Assembly (NCBI RefSeq): GCF_900110755.1
Contig: NZ_FOFF01000014.1
Span: 62,001-126,000, forward strand
Length of the DNA stretch: 64,000 nt
Direction: 5' to 3'
Origin: Streptomyces sp. yr375
GTDB taxonomy: Bacteria; Actinomycetota; Actinomycetes; Streptomycetales; Streptomycetaceae
Under the pieces are notes generated by a model, which saw only the letters and a program-made list of their open reading frames with translations, was not told the origin of the DNA and did no database searches. Within the stretch, counting starts at the first letter, position 1, and each line of letters opens with the position of its first letter. The translations under genes were made by a program, and so were the position numbers. Shown here one piece after another: positions 51,443-60,373 of this stretch.

Positions 51443-52213
51443 TCACGCGTCGCGTCGCTTCAGCAGGACGTAGCCGGCCGCGAGCGCGGCGACCACCCAC
51501 AGCGCCATGATGGCGAGCCCGCCCCAGGGCCCGTACGGGGTGTCGTCGTTGATCGGCGTGACCACCTGCATGATCCTGCTGCCGGCCTGGTCGGGCAGGT
51601 AGCGGCCGATCTTCTTCGTCGCCGAGACGTTGCCGAGGATGTTCGAGATCAGGAAGAAGAACGGCATCAGGATGCCCAGCGACAGCATCGGCGAGCGCAG
51701 CATCGTGGCCATGCCCATCGAGAACACGGCGATCAGGGTCATGTACAGGCCACCGCCGACGACCGCCCGCAGCACCCCGCTGTCCCCGATCGACGCCCGG
51801 TGCGAGCCGAGCATGGCCTGCCCGAGGAAGAACGTGACGAAGCTGGTCACCAGCCCCACGGCGAGACAGAGCCCGGCGGCCACCGCGATCTTGCTGAACA
51901 GGAAGGCGCCGCGCTGCGGTACGGCCGCCAGCGAGGTGCGGATCATGCCGGTGCTGTACTCGTTCGACACGACCAGCACCCCGAACACGATCATCGCGAG
52001 CTGGCCGAGGGTCATCCCGGCGAAGCTGATGAACGTGGGGTCGAAGGAGAGCCGGTCGCCCCGGCTCATATGGTCGAACTCGTGCCGTGACAGCGCCGAG
52101 ATCAGCATGCCGAGGGCGATGGTGACGACCACGGCGAGGGACAGGGTCCACATGGTGGACGCCACCGACCGGATCTTGGTCCACTCGGACCGGATGACCT
52201 GGGTCGCCGCCAT
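51443..52213 (-). CDS. ABC-2-type transporter permease (second pair)
   Basis: The 256-residue, six-helix protein resembles the permease at 49.2 kb. Both have the pattern SEWTKIRSV, SMWTL and EYSTGMIRTS near the same positions, and both end in ALLEKRD or LLKRRD. It lacks the Ser/Pro-rich leader. It is 1 bp from its ATPase and makes the second exporter. The two pairs look like an old tandem duplication of an ATPase-permease unit. Confidence 0.9.
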   Translation of the reverse strand: MAATQVIRSEWTKIRSVASTMWTLSLAVVVTIALGMLISALSRHEFDHMSRGDRLSFDPTFISFAGMTLGQLAMIVFGVLVVSNEYSTGMIRTSLAAVPQRGAFLFSKIAVAAGLCLAVGLVTSFVTFFLGQAMLGSHRASIGDSGVLRAVVGGGLYMTLIAVFSMGMATMLRSPMLSLGILMPFFFLISNILGNVSATKKIGRYLPDQAGSRIMQVVTPINDDTPYGPWGGLAIMALWVVAALAAGYVLLKRRDA

Positions 52214-52214
52214 G

Positions 52215-53189
52215 TCAGCTCCTCGTCCAGTCGTCGCCCCACCGCCGGTCGGCGGGCGCGTCCGGGCGCCCGCCCGGCTGCTCGTCCGAGTGCGCGTGGT
52301 ACTCCACCGACTCCGCGGTCAACTGCATGAACGCCTCCTCCAGCGAGGCCTGTTGGGGGCTCAGCTCATGCAGCACGAGCTGGTGCCTCGCGGCCACCTC
52401 CCCGATCCGCTCGGACTTGTCGCCGGCCACCTCCAGCACCCCGCCGCCCGTCTCGACGACCGTGATCCCGGCGTCGTGCAGCACATCGAGCAGCCGCTCG
52501 CGCTGCGGGCTGCGGATGCGGACGTACGACCGCGAGTTCTGCGCGATGAAGTCGGCCATGGAGGTGTCGGCGAGCAGCCGGCCCTGGCCGATGACGACGA
52601 GATGGTCGGCGGTCAGCGCCATCTCGCTCATCAGATGGGAGGAGACGAACACGGTCCGCCCCTGCGCCGCGAGGGACTTCATCAGGTTGCGGATCCAGTG
52701 GATGCCCTCGGGGTCGAGCCCGTTGACCGGCTCGTCGAACATCAGGATCCGCGGGTCGCCCAGTAGCGCGCCCGCGATGCCCAGCCGCTGCCCCATGCCC
52801 AGCGAGAACCCCTTCGCCTTCTTCCGCGCCACCGAGGTCAGCCCGACGGTGTCCAGCACCTCGCGCACCCGGCTCCGCGGGATGCCGTTGCTCTGCGCCA
52901 GACACAGCAGATGGTTGAAGGCGCTGCGCCCGCCGTGCATGGCCTTGGCGTCCAGCAGGGCGCCGATGTACTTCAGGGGGTCCTTGAGCCGGTCGTAGTG
53001 CTGCCCGTCGATCCGCACGTCCCCGGCGGTCGGCCGGTCGAGGCCCAGCAGCATCCGCATGGTGGTCGACTTGCCGGCGCCGTTGGGACCGAGGAAGCCC
53101 GTGACGATGCCGGGTCTGACGGTGAAGGTCAGGTTGTTCACCGCGACCTTCTCGCCGTACCGCTTCGTCAGGCCCTCGAGCTCGATCAT
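52215..53189 (-). CDS. ABC transporter ATPase (second pair)
   Basis: The 324-residue ATPase has GPNGAGKST at 34-42, SLGMGQRLG and RILMFDEPVNGLD. It is clearly paralogous to the ATPase at 50.1 kb but with a short, charged tail (HAHSDEQPGGRPDAPADRRW) instead of the long proline-rich one. Its start MIELEGLTKRYGEK is in the same place. It acts with the following permease. Its substrate is unknown. Confidence 0.92.
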   Translation of the reverse strand: MIELEGLTKRYGEKVAVNNLTFTVRPGIVTGFLGPNGAGKSTTMRMLLGLDRPTAGDVRIDGQHYDRLKDPLKYIGALLDAKAMHGGRSAFNHLLCLAQSNGIPRSRVREVLDTVGLTSVARKKAKGFSLGMGQRLGIAGALLGDPRILMFDEPVNGLDPEGIHWIRNLMKSLAAQGRTVFVSSHLMSEMALTADHLVVIGQGRLLADTSMADFIAQNSRSYVRIRSPQRERLLDVLHDAGITVVETGGGVLEVAGDKSERIGEVAARHQLVLHELSPQQASLEEAFMQLTAESVEYHAHSDEQPGGRPDAPADRRWGDDWTRS

Positions 53190-53209
53190 GCGGACACGCT
53201 AAAACGCGA

Positions 53210-53245
53210 CGAAGCCCCCTGCCACCGGAGTGGCGGAGGGCTTCG
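53210..53245 (-). terminator. Terminator after filP
   Basis: CGAAGCCCCCTGCCAC and GTGGCGGAGGGCTTCG form a long stem with a CGGA loop, 39 bp past the filP stop on its strand and just before the exporter genes. Confidence 0.85.
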
Positions 53246-53283
53246 CCGATGTTCGGTCGCCGCAGCGCGGCAGCGCCGGACGG

Positions 53284-54222
53284 TTACCGGGACTGCTGCG
53301 CCGGAACCCCGCGCGAGATCGGCTCGTCGTCCGTGGACGGCGCGCCGGCCGCGGCCACCGCGGCACCGGTCAGCGTGGCGAGCATCTCGCGGACGTTCGT
53401 GAGCTGCGCGTTGATCGAGTCGCGGCGGTTGGTGAGGGCCGCCAGCTCGCGCTCGGATTCCGAACGGATGCGGTCCGCCTTGGCGTTGGCGTCGGCCACG
53501 ATGTCCTCGGCCTGACGCTGCGCCGTCTCGACGGTCTGCCGGGCGCGACGCTCCGCGTCCGTGCGCAGCTTCTCGGCCTCGAGACGAAGCTGCTCCGCAC
53601 GGTGCTCGATCTCCGCGAGACGCTTCTCCGCCTTCTGCTGACGGGACGCGAGGTCGCGCTCCGACTGCTCACGGCGCTTGGCGAGGTTGGTCTCGAAGTC
53701 GGCGGCGGCCTGCGCGGCCTTGGCGCGGGTCTCCTCGAAGAGGGCGTCGGCCTCCTCACGCTTCGACTGCGCGTCCTTCTGCGCCTCGGAACGCAGTTGC
53801 GACGCGTCGCTCTTGGCCTTCTCGACGATCCGGACGCCCTCGTCCTCCGCCTTGGCCTTGCGCTCCGCAGCGAACGATTCTGCGTCGTTGCGCACCTGCT
53901 GGGCCGCCGACTCGGCGAGCTCACGGTGCTGCTCGGCCGCGCGACGGGCCTCCTCGCGCAGATCCTTGGCCTCTTCCTCGGCGAGGCGGAGGATCTTCTC
54001 GACACGCGCGCCGAGACCGGCGTACGACGGCTCGGCGTCGCTTACCTGGGCCTGGGCGTTCTGCGTCTCGAGGTGGAGCTCCTCGATGCGCTTTTCCAGA
54101 GCAGTGATACGGGCCAGAGCGCTGTCACGGTCGGAGACGAGCTTCGAGATGCGTTCGTCCACCTGAGCGCGGTCGTACCCACGCCGCACAAGCTCGAAGC
54201 CGTAGGGGGAAGTGTCGCTCAT
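53284..54222 (-). CDS. filP: Coiled-coil cytoskeletal protein FilP
   Basis: The 312-residue protein is an intermediate-filament-like protein of streptomycetes that stiffens growing hyphal tips together with DivIVA and Scy. The N-terminus MSDTSPYGFELVRRGYDRAQ has a DivIVA-like start. A long coiled coil with few breaks follows, from about 30 to 275 (e.g. EEEAKDLREEARRAAEQHRE), then a short Ala/Gly-rich tail. The pattern is rich in Ala, Glu, Arg and Gln, with almost no cysteine. It lies next to scy in the same order as in S. coelicolor. Confidence 0.93.
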   Translation of the reverse strand: MSDTSPYGFELVRRGYDRAQVDERISKLVSDRDSALARITALEKRIEELHLETQNAQAQVSDAEPSYAGLGARVEKILRLAEEEAKDLREEARRAAEQHRELAESAAQQVRNDAESFAAERKAKAEDEGVRIVEKAKSDASQLRSEAQKDAQSKREEADALFEETRAKAAQAAADFETNLAKRREQSERDLASRQQKAEKRLAEIEHRAEQLRLEAEKLRTDAERRARQTVETAQRQAEDIVADANAKADRIRSESERELAALTNRRDSINAQLTNVREMLATLTGAAVAAAGAPSTDDEPISRGVPAQQSR

Positions 54223-54406
54223 GGGGTTCCTGTCGAATGAGACCGGTGAGGTGATAGGTGGAATCCTAGGGGCCTGAGCGGTGTGTCATCGAGCGTATGC
54301 GTGTTTGATCTGGAGAATGACACCCCTTTTGGGTGGCTGAACGGCGGACCGCTTGCCAAAGATACGGGGCAAAGACCCAAGACTTTAACGCAATCCACAC
54401 ATTCCG

Positions 54407-57400
54407 CTAGCCGTCCGAGGACTTCCCACCCGATCGAGGGGACCCGATGGCCGCGCCCGCCTTGACGCCCCCGTCCTTGCCGCCGGCCGGCGCCTCGAAG
54501 GACTCCAACGCCTCCAGCACGTCCTGGACACGGGAGATCTCGGCGTTGATGTCCTCGCGCCGACGCACCAGGACCTCCAGCTCCCGCTTGCCCTCCTCGA
54601 CCGTGCGCCGCGCCTCGCGGACCGCCTCGGCCTTCAGCTCCTCGGCCTCCCGCACCAGCGTCGACTTCTTCTGCTCGGCCTCCTTGAGCAGCCCCTCGGC
54701 CTTCTTCACGGCGGCGATACGGACCTTGCCCGCCTCGGAGTTGGCGTCCGACACCAGCTCCTTCGCCTTCGCCTGCGCCTTCGCGAGCTGCTCCTCCGAC
54801 GCCTTGATGAGCGCGTCGCAGCGGTCGCCGGTCGACTTCATCGTCTCGGCGGCCTCGCGGCGGGCCCGCTCGTGCAGCGCCTCGATCTCGCCGGTGATGC
54901 GGTCGCGCAGCTCCTCGGACCGCTCCCTTATCGCGGTCGCGTCCCGACGGGCCCCGACCAGCAGCTCGTCCGCGTCCGTACGGGCCTTCTCCACCCGGGA
55001 GTTGCCCTCCACGGTCGCCTCGGAGACGACCCGGTCGGCCTCGCTGCGGGCCGCGCCGACCATCGAGTCGGCCTGCGCCTCCGCGTCCGCGGTGGTCTTC
55101 TGCGCCTGCGTCTGCGCCTCGGTGAGCAGCTTGTCGGCCTCGGCGGCGGTCTCCGTGATGAGGGTGTCGACCTGCTCGGCCGCCTCCGAGCGCCGCTTGT
55201 TGGCCTCCTTGCGGGCGTCGTCCAGCGTCGAGTCGGCCTCGTCGCGGGCGACGCTCATCAGCCGGTCGGCCTCCGCCGCCGCCTCCGCTTTGAAGCGGTC
55301 GGACTCGGCGCGGATCCGCTCGGCGTGCTGCTGCGCGGAACCCACCGTCTCGGCGGCCTCGGCGCGCAGCCGCTCCGCGTCCCCGGAGGCGTCCGCGATC
55401 AGCTTCTCCGCCTTGGCGACCGACTCGGCGCGCAGCCGCTCGGCCTCCGTGACCGTCTCCGTCTGGAGCCGCTCGGCCTCGCCGCGCGCCTCGGTGATGA
55501 GGGTGTCGGCCTGGGTCGCCGCGTCCGAACGGATGCGGTTGGCGTCGTCGCGGGCGTCCGCCCGGGTGCGCGACGCGTCCTGCTCGGCCTGCGCGATGGT
55601 GTCCGAGGCCTCGGTGCGCACCCGCTGGGCGTGCGCGGACGCCTCCGAGCGCAGCCGCTCCGCGTCCGCGATCGCCTCGCCGACGGTCCGCTCGGCCAGC
55701 GCCTGCGCCGCGTCCGCCGCGTCGGACGCCTCGCGCCGGAGACGGCCCGCGTCCTCGGCGGCCCGCTCCCGCTCGGCGTAGGCGTCGGAGCGGACCCGGT
55801 CCGCCTCCTGCTCGGCCTCGCGCCGGGCCCGGTCCGCCGCGTGCTCGGCGGCCGACCGCAGCCCGGTGATCTCGTCCTGGGCCTGCTCGTGCAGCCCGGC
55901 CACGGAGTCCCGTACCTGCTGTGCGTGCTGTTCGGCCGCCGACACCATCTCGGTGGCCCGCCGGTCCGCCTCCTCGACCAGCCGGACGGCCTCGCCCTGG
56001 GCCTCCTCGACGCGCCTGCGCGCCGAGGCGAGCAGTTCCTCGCTCTGCTCGCGGGCCCGCTCGCGCTCCTGGTCGGCCTCCTGGCGGGCGGAACCGAGCG
56101 TCTCCTCGGCCTCCCGCCGACGCCGCAGGGCCTCCTCCTGGGCGGCGGCCAGCGTCTCGGACGCCTCGGCGGCCAGCCGCTCGGCCGCGGCCTGCGCCTC
56201 CGCGCGCAGCCGGTCGGCGGTGTCCTGCGCCTCGTTCTTCAGCCGCTCGGCCTCGGCGGCGGCGTCCGACCGCAGCCGCACGGCCACGTTCTCGCCCTCG
56301 GCGCGGGACGCGGACGCGTCGGCGGCGGCCTCGGTGCGCAGCCGGTCCGCCTCGTCGGCGGCCTGCTGCTGGAGCGTACGGATCCGCTCGGCGGCCTCCG
56401 AGCGCAGCCGGTCGCTCTCGTCGGCGGCCTCGCGGCGGATCCGCGCGGCCTCCTCCCGGGCGTCGGTCAGCGCCTGCTCGGCGGAGAGCAGCCGGGACTC
56501 CGCCTCGGCGTGCAGCCGGTGCAGCTCCTCGGCGGCCTCCGCCTGCCGGGACTCGATGCCCCGCTCGGCGTCCTCGCGCAGCTCGCGCGCGGCCTGCTCG
56601 GCGTTCGAGGTGATGGTCTCGGCGAGCTCCACCGCCTCGTCGCGCTGGCGCTCGGCCTCGGCGCGGGTGCGCTCCAGGGTCTCCTCGGCCTGCCGGCGCA
56701 GCGTGGTGGCGCGCTCGATGGCCTCGGTGCGCACCTTCTCGCTGTCCGAGGCGGCCTTCTGGCGCAGCTCGTCCGCGTCGGCGCGGGCCTTGGACAGCAG
56801 CTCCTCGGCGGTCCTGGCCGCCTCCTCGATCTGCTGGACGGCCTCCCGGCGGGCCTCCGCGCGGATCTTCTCGCCCTCGGCGACCGCGTCGGCCCGCAAC
56901 TGCTCGGCCTCGCCGCGCAGCCGGCGGGCCTCCTCCTGCAGCTCGACCGTCTTGGCGCGGTACTCCTTGGTGTCGTCCTTCGCCGAACCCTTGAGCTGCT
57001 CGGCGATGTCATGCGCCTCGGCGCGCAGCCGGTCCGCCTCGGTCTCCGCCTCACGGCGGATCCGCTCGGCTTCCTCGGCGGCGGCCTTGGTGGTGTTCTG
57101 CGCGTCCTCCTGCGCCTTGTTGAGGACGTCCTCGGCGGTCTTCGCCGCCTTCGACAACTGGGTCGCGCTCTCCTCGGCGGTGAGCGTGCGGGCCTTCTCG
57201 GAGGCCTCCGCGACGATCTTCTCGGCCTCGGCGCGGGCGTCGGCGACGGCCTGTTCGGCGTCCGCCTTGGTGGTCTCGGCCTCCTTGGTGGCCTCGGTGA
57301 CCAGCCGGGCGACCTGCTCCTTGGCCGTACGGGTGCGCTGCTCGTTGGCCGACTCGGCGCTCGCGAGGGCCTTCTCGGCGGTCGCCCTGGCCTCGGCGAC

Positions 57401-58255
57401 GACCTTGTCGGCCTCGGTCTGCGCCTTGCGCAGCGCCTCCTCGGCCTCCGACATGCGCTGCTCGGCGGCGCGGCTCAGCTCACCGGCCTGGCGGCGGGCC
57501 GCGTCCGACTCGGTGGCGGTGGAGTTGCGGAGCTGCTCGGCGTGGTCGCTGGCCTCCTGGGCCTGGCTGGAGGCCGCGTTCAGCATCCGCTCGGTGTCCG
57601 TGCGGGCGCGCAGCAGGAGCTGCTCGGCCTCCGCGCGGGCCGCCTCGGCGTCGGCCTGGAGGCGCTGGCGGGCCTCCGCGGCGACCCGCTCGGCCTCGGC
57701 GCGCGCCGCCGCCAGGGACTGCTCGGCCTCGGCGCGCGACTCGTCGAGCAGCCGGCGCGCCTGCGCCTCGGTGCGGGCCCGCAACTGCTCGGCCCACGCC
57801 ACGTTCTCGTTGACGTGCGACTCGACGTTCTGCCGGCGCTCGGCCAGCTCCTGGTCGAGCTGCTGGCGCCGGGTGACGGCCTCCTGGTGCAGCTCCGCCT
57901 GGAGGCGGGCCGCCTGCTCGGCGTGCTCCTGGAGGATCCGCTGCGTCTGCGACCGGGCCTGGCTCAGCTCCCGCTCGGCGTCCTGCCGCAGTTGGTCGGC
58001 CTGCATCTGCGCGTTGCGCAGCATCTGCTCGGCCTGATACCCGATGTCGCCGCCGTCGAAGGCGGGCCGGGACATGATGGTGCGCCGCGCCTCGTGCAAC
58101 TTGGCGCGCAGCACCTCGACCTGGTAGCCGAGGTCCTCGGCGTGCTGAATCGCCTTTTCCCGCTCGGTCTTCAGCCGCTTCATCTCGGCTTCGAACCGAG
58201 TCAGGTGGTCGACGTCAGCCGCCGGCTCCCGCTCCTGGCTCTCGTAGCCCCGCAC
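54407..58255 (-). CDS. scy: Polarity scaffold protein Scy
   Basis: The 1282-residue protein is nearly all coiled coil, built from long stretches of hydrophobic spacing such as AEAERLRAEAA that recur at about 11 and 51 residues, as known for Scy. It organises the tip polarisome with DivIVA and FilP and decides where new branches form. The N-terminus has a short charged start then YQVEVLRAKLHEARRTIM. The C-terminus has an Ala/Glu/Lys-rich coil, then GGKSSDG. Size is close to S. coelicolor Scy, about 1,326 residues as I recall. Long reading frames on the opposite strand are shadows. Confidence 0.93.
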   Translation of the reverse strand: MRGYESQEREPAADVDHLTRFEAEMKRLKTEREKAIQHAEDLGYQVEVLRAKLHEARRTIMSRPAFDGGDIGYQAEQMLRNAQMQADQLRQDAERELSQARSQTQRILQEHAEQAARLQAELHQEAVTRRQQLDQELAERRQNVESHVNENVAWAEQLRARTEAQARRLLDESRAEAEQSLAAARAEAERVAAEARQRLQADAEAARAEAEQLLLRARTDTERMLNAASSQAQEASDHAEQLRNSTATESDAARRQAGELSRAAEQRMSEAEEALRKAQTEADKVVAEARATAEKALASAESANEQRTRTAKEQVARLVTEATKEAETTKADAEQAVADARAEAEKIVAEASEKARTLTAEESATQLSKAAKTAEDVLNKAQEDAQNTTKAAAEEAERIRREAETEADRLRAEAHDIAEQLKGSAKDDTKEYRAKTVELQEEARRLRGEAEQLRADAVAEGEKIRAEARREAVQQIEEAARTAEELLSKARADADELRQKAASDSEKVRTEAIERATTLRRQAEETLERTRAEAERQRDEAVELAETITSNAEQAARELREDAERGIESRQAEAAEELHRLHAEAESRLLSAEQALTDAREEAARIRREAADESDRLRSEAAERIRTLQQQAADEADRLRTEAAADASASRAEGENVAVRLRSDAAAEAERLKNEAQDTADRLRAEAQAAAERLAAEASETLAAAQEEALRRRREAEETLGSARQEADQERERAREQSEELLASARRRVEEAQGEAVRLVEEADRRATEMVSAAEQHAQQVRDSVAGLHEQAQDEITGLRSAAEHAADRARREAEQEADRVRSDAYAERERAAEDAGRLRREASDAADAAQALAERTVGEAIADAERLRSEASAHAQRVRTEASDTIAQAEQDASRTRADARDDANRIRSDAATQADTLITEARGEAERLQTETVTEAERLRAESVAKAEKLIADASGDAERLRAEAAETVGSAQQHAERIRAESDRFKAEAAAEADRLMSVARDEADSTLDDARKEANKRRSEAAEQVDTLITETAAEADKLLTEAQTQAQKTTADAEAQADSMVGAARSEADRVVSEATVEGNSRVEKARTDADELLVGARRDATAIRERSEELRDRITGEIEALHERARREAAETMKSTGDRCDALIKASEEQLAKAQAKAKELVSDANSEAGKVRIAAVKKAEGLLKEAEQKKSTLVREAEELKAEAVREARRTVEEGKRELEVLVRRREDINAEISRVQDVLEALESFEAPAGGKDGGVKAGAAIGSPRSGGKSSDG

Positions 58256-58487
58256 TGCGCGGTCCCATCCGTCCCTGGTCGCAAGCTTCCCGAACGAGCT
58301 CCGTCCGTCCGCCGGACGGGGCTCCCGGGGAATGGTGTCAGATCAACGACGGAGCATGGGCTGCTGCCCCGACGCTCGTCCCCCGAAACCCGGACCCCGG
58401 CTGCGTCCCGCCGCCGTACGGCAGGACCGGGTCGCCCCGGTGTGAGCGGCGACCGCCCCCAACCCTACCGGCCCATATGTACGAGGG

Positions 58488-58928
58488 TCAGTGCTCCAAT
58501 GACTCAACAGGGGCCGATGTGACCAGTTCTGTCAGTACTCCGTGGCAATCCTTCGGGTGCAGGAAAGTGATTCGTGACCCCATGGAGCCGCGCCGGGGCT
58601 CCTCGTACAGCACGCGTACGCCCTTTCCGCGGATGTCGGCGGAGTCGGCGTCGACGTCCGCCGTACCGAAAGCGATGTGGTGGACCCCCTCGCCGTTCTT
58701 CGCGAGCCACTTCCCGACGGCCGAGTCCTCCCGCGTAGGCTCGAGAAGCTGCAGGTAGGAGGCACCGCCGTCGGAGGTGTCGTTGATCTTGAGCATGGCC
58801 TCGCGCACGCCCTGCTCCTCGTTGACCTCGGAGTGGAAGACCTCGAAACCGTAGGTGGCACGGTAGAACTCGACGGTCGCGTCGAGGTCGTGGCAGGCGA
58901 TCCCGATGTGGTCGATTCGCGTCAGCAT
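58488..58928 (-). CDS. mce: Methylmalonyl-CoA epimerase
   Basis: The 146-residue vicinal-oxygen-chelate enzyme interconverts 2R- and 2S-methylmalonyl-CoA between propionyl-CoA carboxylase and the mutase. Metal ligands fit His7 (IDHIGIA), Gln60 (SYLQLL), His84 (GVHHIAFG) and Glu134 (VLTELV). Length is normal. ATG 58928 starts MLTRIDHIGIAC. The gene is convergent in direction to none, lying between scy and the thiolase; its partners meaB and the adenosyltransferase are in this window. Confidence 0.95.
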   Translation of the reverse strand: MLTRIDHIGIACHDLDATVEFYRATYGFEVFHSEVNEEQGVREAMLKINDTSDGGASYLQLLEPTREDSAVGKWLAKNGEGVHHIAFGTADVDADSADIRGKGVRVLYEEPRRGSMGSRITFLHPKDCHGVLTELVTSAPVESLEH

Positions 58929-59088
58929 GGTGTCAGTGCACCGCCTGGGAGATGGTTACGCAACGTGCGCGCGATCACACTGAAGGGCCGGTGACGGCGC
59001 GGACCACCGCTCAGTACATTCGAAGTAAACCCTCGTTCACTCCGCCACTCCTCGGCCTGTGCAGGGCCGGTAAGGGGAATCGCAGCTC

Positions 59089-60300
59089 ATGACTGGATCG
59101 ACTGCTTCCAACGGCACGACCTCGGTGATCGTCGCGGGCGCGCGTACGCCCATGGGACGGCTGCTGGGCTCCCTGAAGTCCTTCTCCGGGGCCGACCTCG
59201 GCGGCTTCGCGATCAAGGCCGCCCTCGACCGTGCGGGGATCGGCGGCGACCAGGTGCAGTACGTGATCATGGGCCAGGTGCTCCAGGCGGGCGCCGGCCA
59301 GATTCCCGCCCGCCAGGCGGCCGTGAAGGCCGGCATCCCGATGAACGTCCCGGCGCTCACCATCAACAAGGTGTGCCTGTCCGGCCTCGACGCGATCGCG
59401 CTGGCCGACCAGCTCATCCGGGCCGGCGAGTTCGACGTCGTGGTGGCCGGCGGCCAGGAGTCCATGACCAACGCCCCCCACCTGCTGCCCAAGTCCCGCG
59501 AGGGCTTCAAGTACGGCGCGATCGAGATGCTCGACGCGATGGCGTACGACGGTCTCACCGACGCCTTCGAGAACATCGCGATGGGCGAGTCCACGGAGAA
59601 GCACAACACCCGGCTGGGCATCGCCCGTCCGGAGCAGGACGAGATCGCCGCCCTGTCCCACCAGCGCGCCGCCGCCGCCCAGAAGAACGGCGTGTTCGAG
59701 GCCGAGATCGCCCCGGTGGAGATCCCGCAGCGCAAGGGCGAGCCGGTCGTCTTCAGCACGGACGAGGGCATCCGCGCCGACACCACCGTGGAGTCCCTGG
59801 GCAAGCTCCGCCCGGCGTTCACGAAGGACGGCACGATCACCGCGGGCACGTCCTCGCAGATCTCCGACGGCGCGGCGGCCGTGGTCGTGATGAGCAAGGC
59901 CAAGGCCGAGGAGCTGGGCCTCGAGTGGATCGCCGAGATCGGCGCCCACGGCAATGTGGCCGGCCCGGACAACTCGCTCCAGTCCCAGCCCTCCAACGCC
60001 ATCCTGCACGCCCTGAAGAAGGACGGCCTGGAGGTCCCCGACCTCGACCTGGTCGAGATCAACGAGGCCTTCGCCGCCGTCGCCGTGCAGTCAATGAAGG
60101 ACCTCGGCGTGTCCACGGAAAAGGTGAACGTGAACGGTGGTGCCATCGCCCTGGGTCACCCGATCGGCATGTCCGGCGCCCGGCTCGTCCTGCACCTGGC
60201 CCTGGAGCTCAAGCGGCGGGGCGGCGGCGTCGGCGCGGCGGCGCTGTGCGGCGGCGGCGGCCAGGGTGACGCGCTGATCGTGCGGGTACCCAAGGCCTGA
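59089..60300 (+). CDS. Acetyl-CoA C-acetyltransferase (thiolase)
   Basis: The 403-residue thiolase joins or cleaves acetyl-CoA units. Active residues are Cys96 in NKVCLSGLDA, His357 in GHPIGMSGAR and Cys387 in CGGGGQG, with NEAFAAVAVQ upstream. An AAGGGGAATCGCAGCTC site precedes ATG 59089. It is followed by meaB after a 73-bp gap. It could supply acetoacetyl-CoA for polyketide or polyhydroxyalkanoate precursors, or take part in fatty-acid breakdown. A biosynthetic or degradative role cannot be chosen. Confidence 0.94.
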   Translation: MTGSTASNGTTSVIVAGARTPMGRLLGSLKSFSGADLGGFAIKAALDRAGIGGDQVQYVIMGQVLQAGAGQIPARQAAVKAGIPMNVPALTINKVCLSGLDAIALADQLIRAGEFDVVVAGGQESMTNAPHLLPKSREGFKYGAIEMLDAMAYDGLTDAFENIAMGESTEKHNTRLGIARPEQDEIAALSHQRAAAAQKNGVFEAEIAPVEIPQRKGEPVVFSTDEGIRADTTVESLGKLRPAFTKDGTITAGTSSQISDGAAAVVVMSKAKAEELGLEWIAEIGAHGNVAGPDNSLQSQPSNAILHALKKDGLEVPDLDLVEINEAFAAVAVQSMKDLGVSTEKVNVNGGAIALGHPIGMSGARLVLHLALELKRRGGGVGAAALCGGGGQGDALIVRVPKA

Positions 60301-60306
60301 GCCGGT

Positions 60307-60347
60307 CGTACGTGTACGTGTCGTACGTATACGTATGTACGCGTGCA
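60307..60347. repeat. Alternating purine-pyrimidine tract between thiolase and meaB
   Basis: From 60307 to 60347 the bases alternate purine and pyrimidine, except one break at 60321-60322. The segment 60322-60347 (26 bases) is perfect. It is full of overlapping GTACGT and TACGTA. Such DNA can adopt the Z form under negative supercoiling. It lies just before meaB and could influence local transcription. Confidence 0.6.
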
Positions 60348-60373
60348 GATGGGTGTCTAGGAACGGAGCTGTG

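Noticed and set aside
54872..58522. 1,216-codon open frame on the plus strand over scy, and a 723-codon frame at 55866-58037
   Set aside because: They are antisense shadows of a repetitive, GC-biased coiled-coil gene. Their products are low-complexity Leu/Gly/Arg or Ser/Ala/Arg sequences with no domain.
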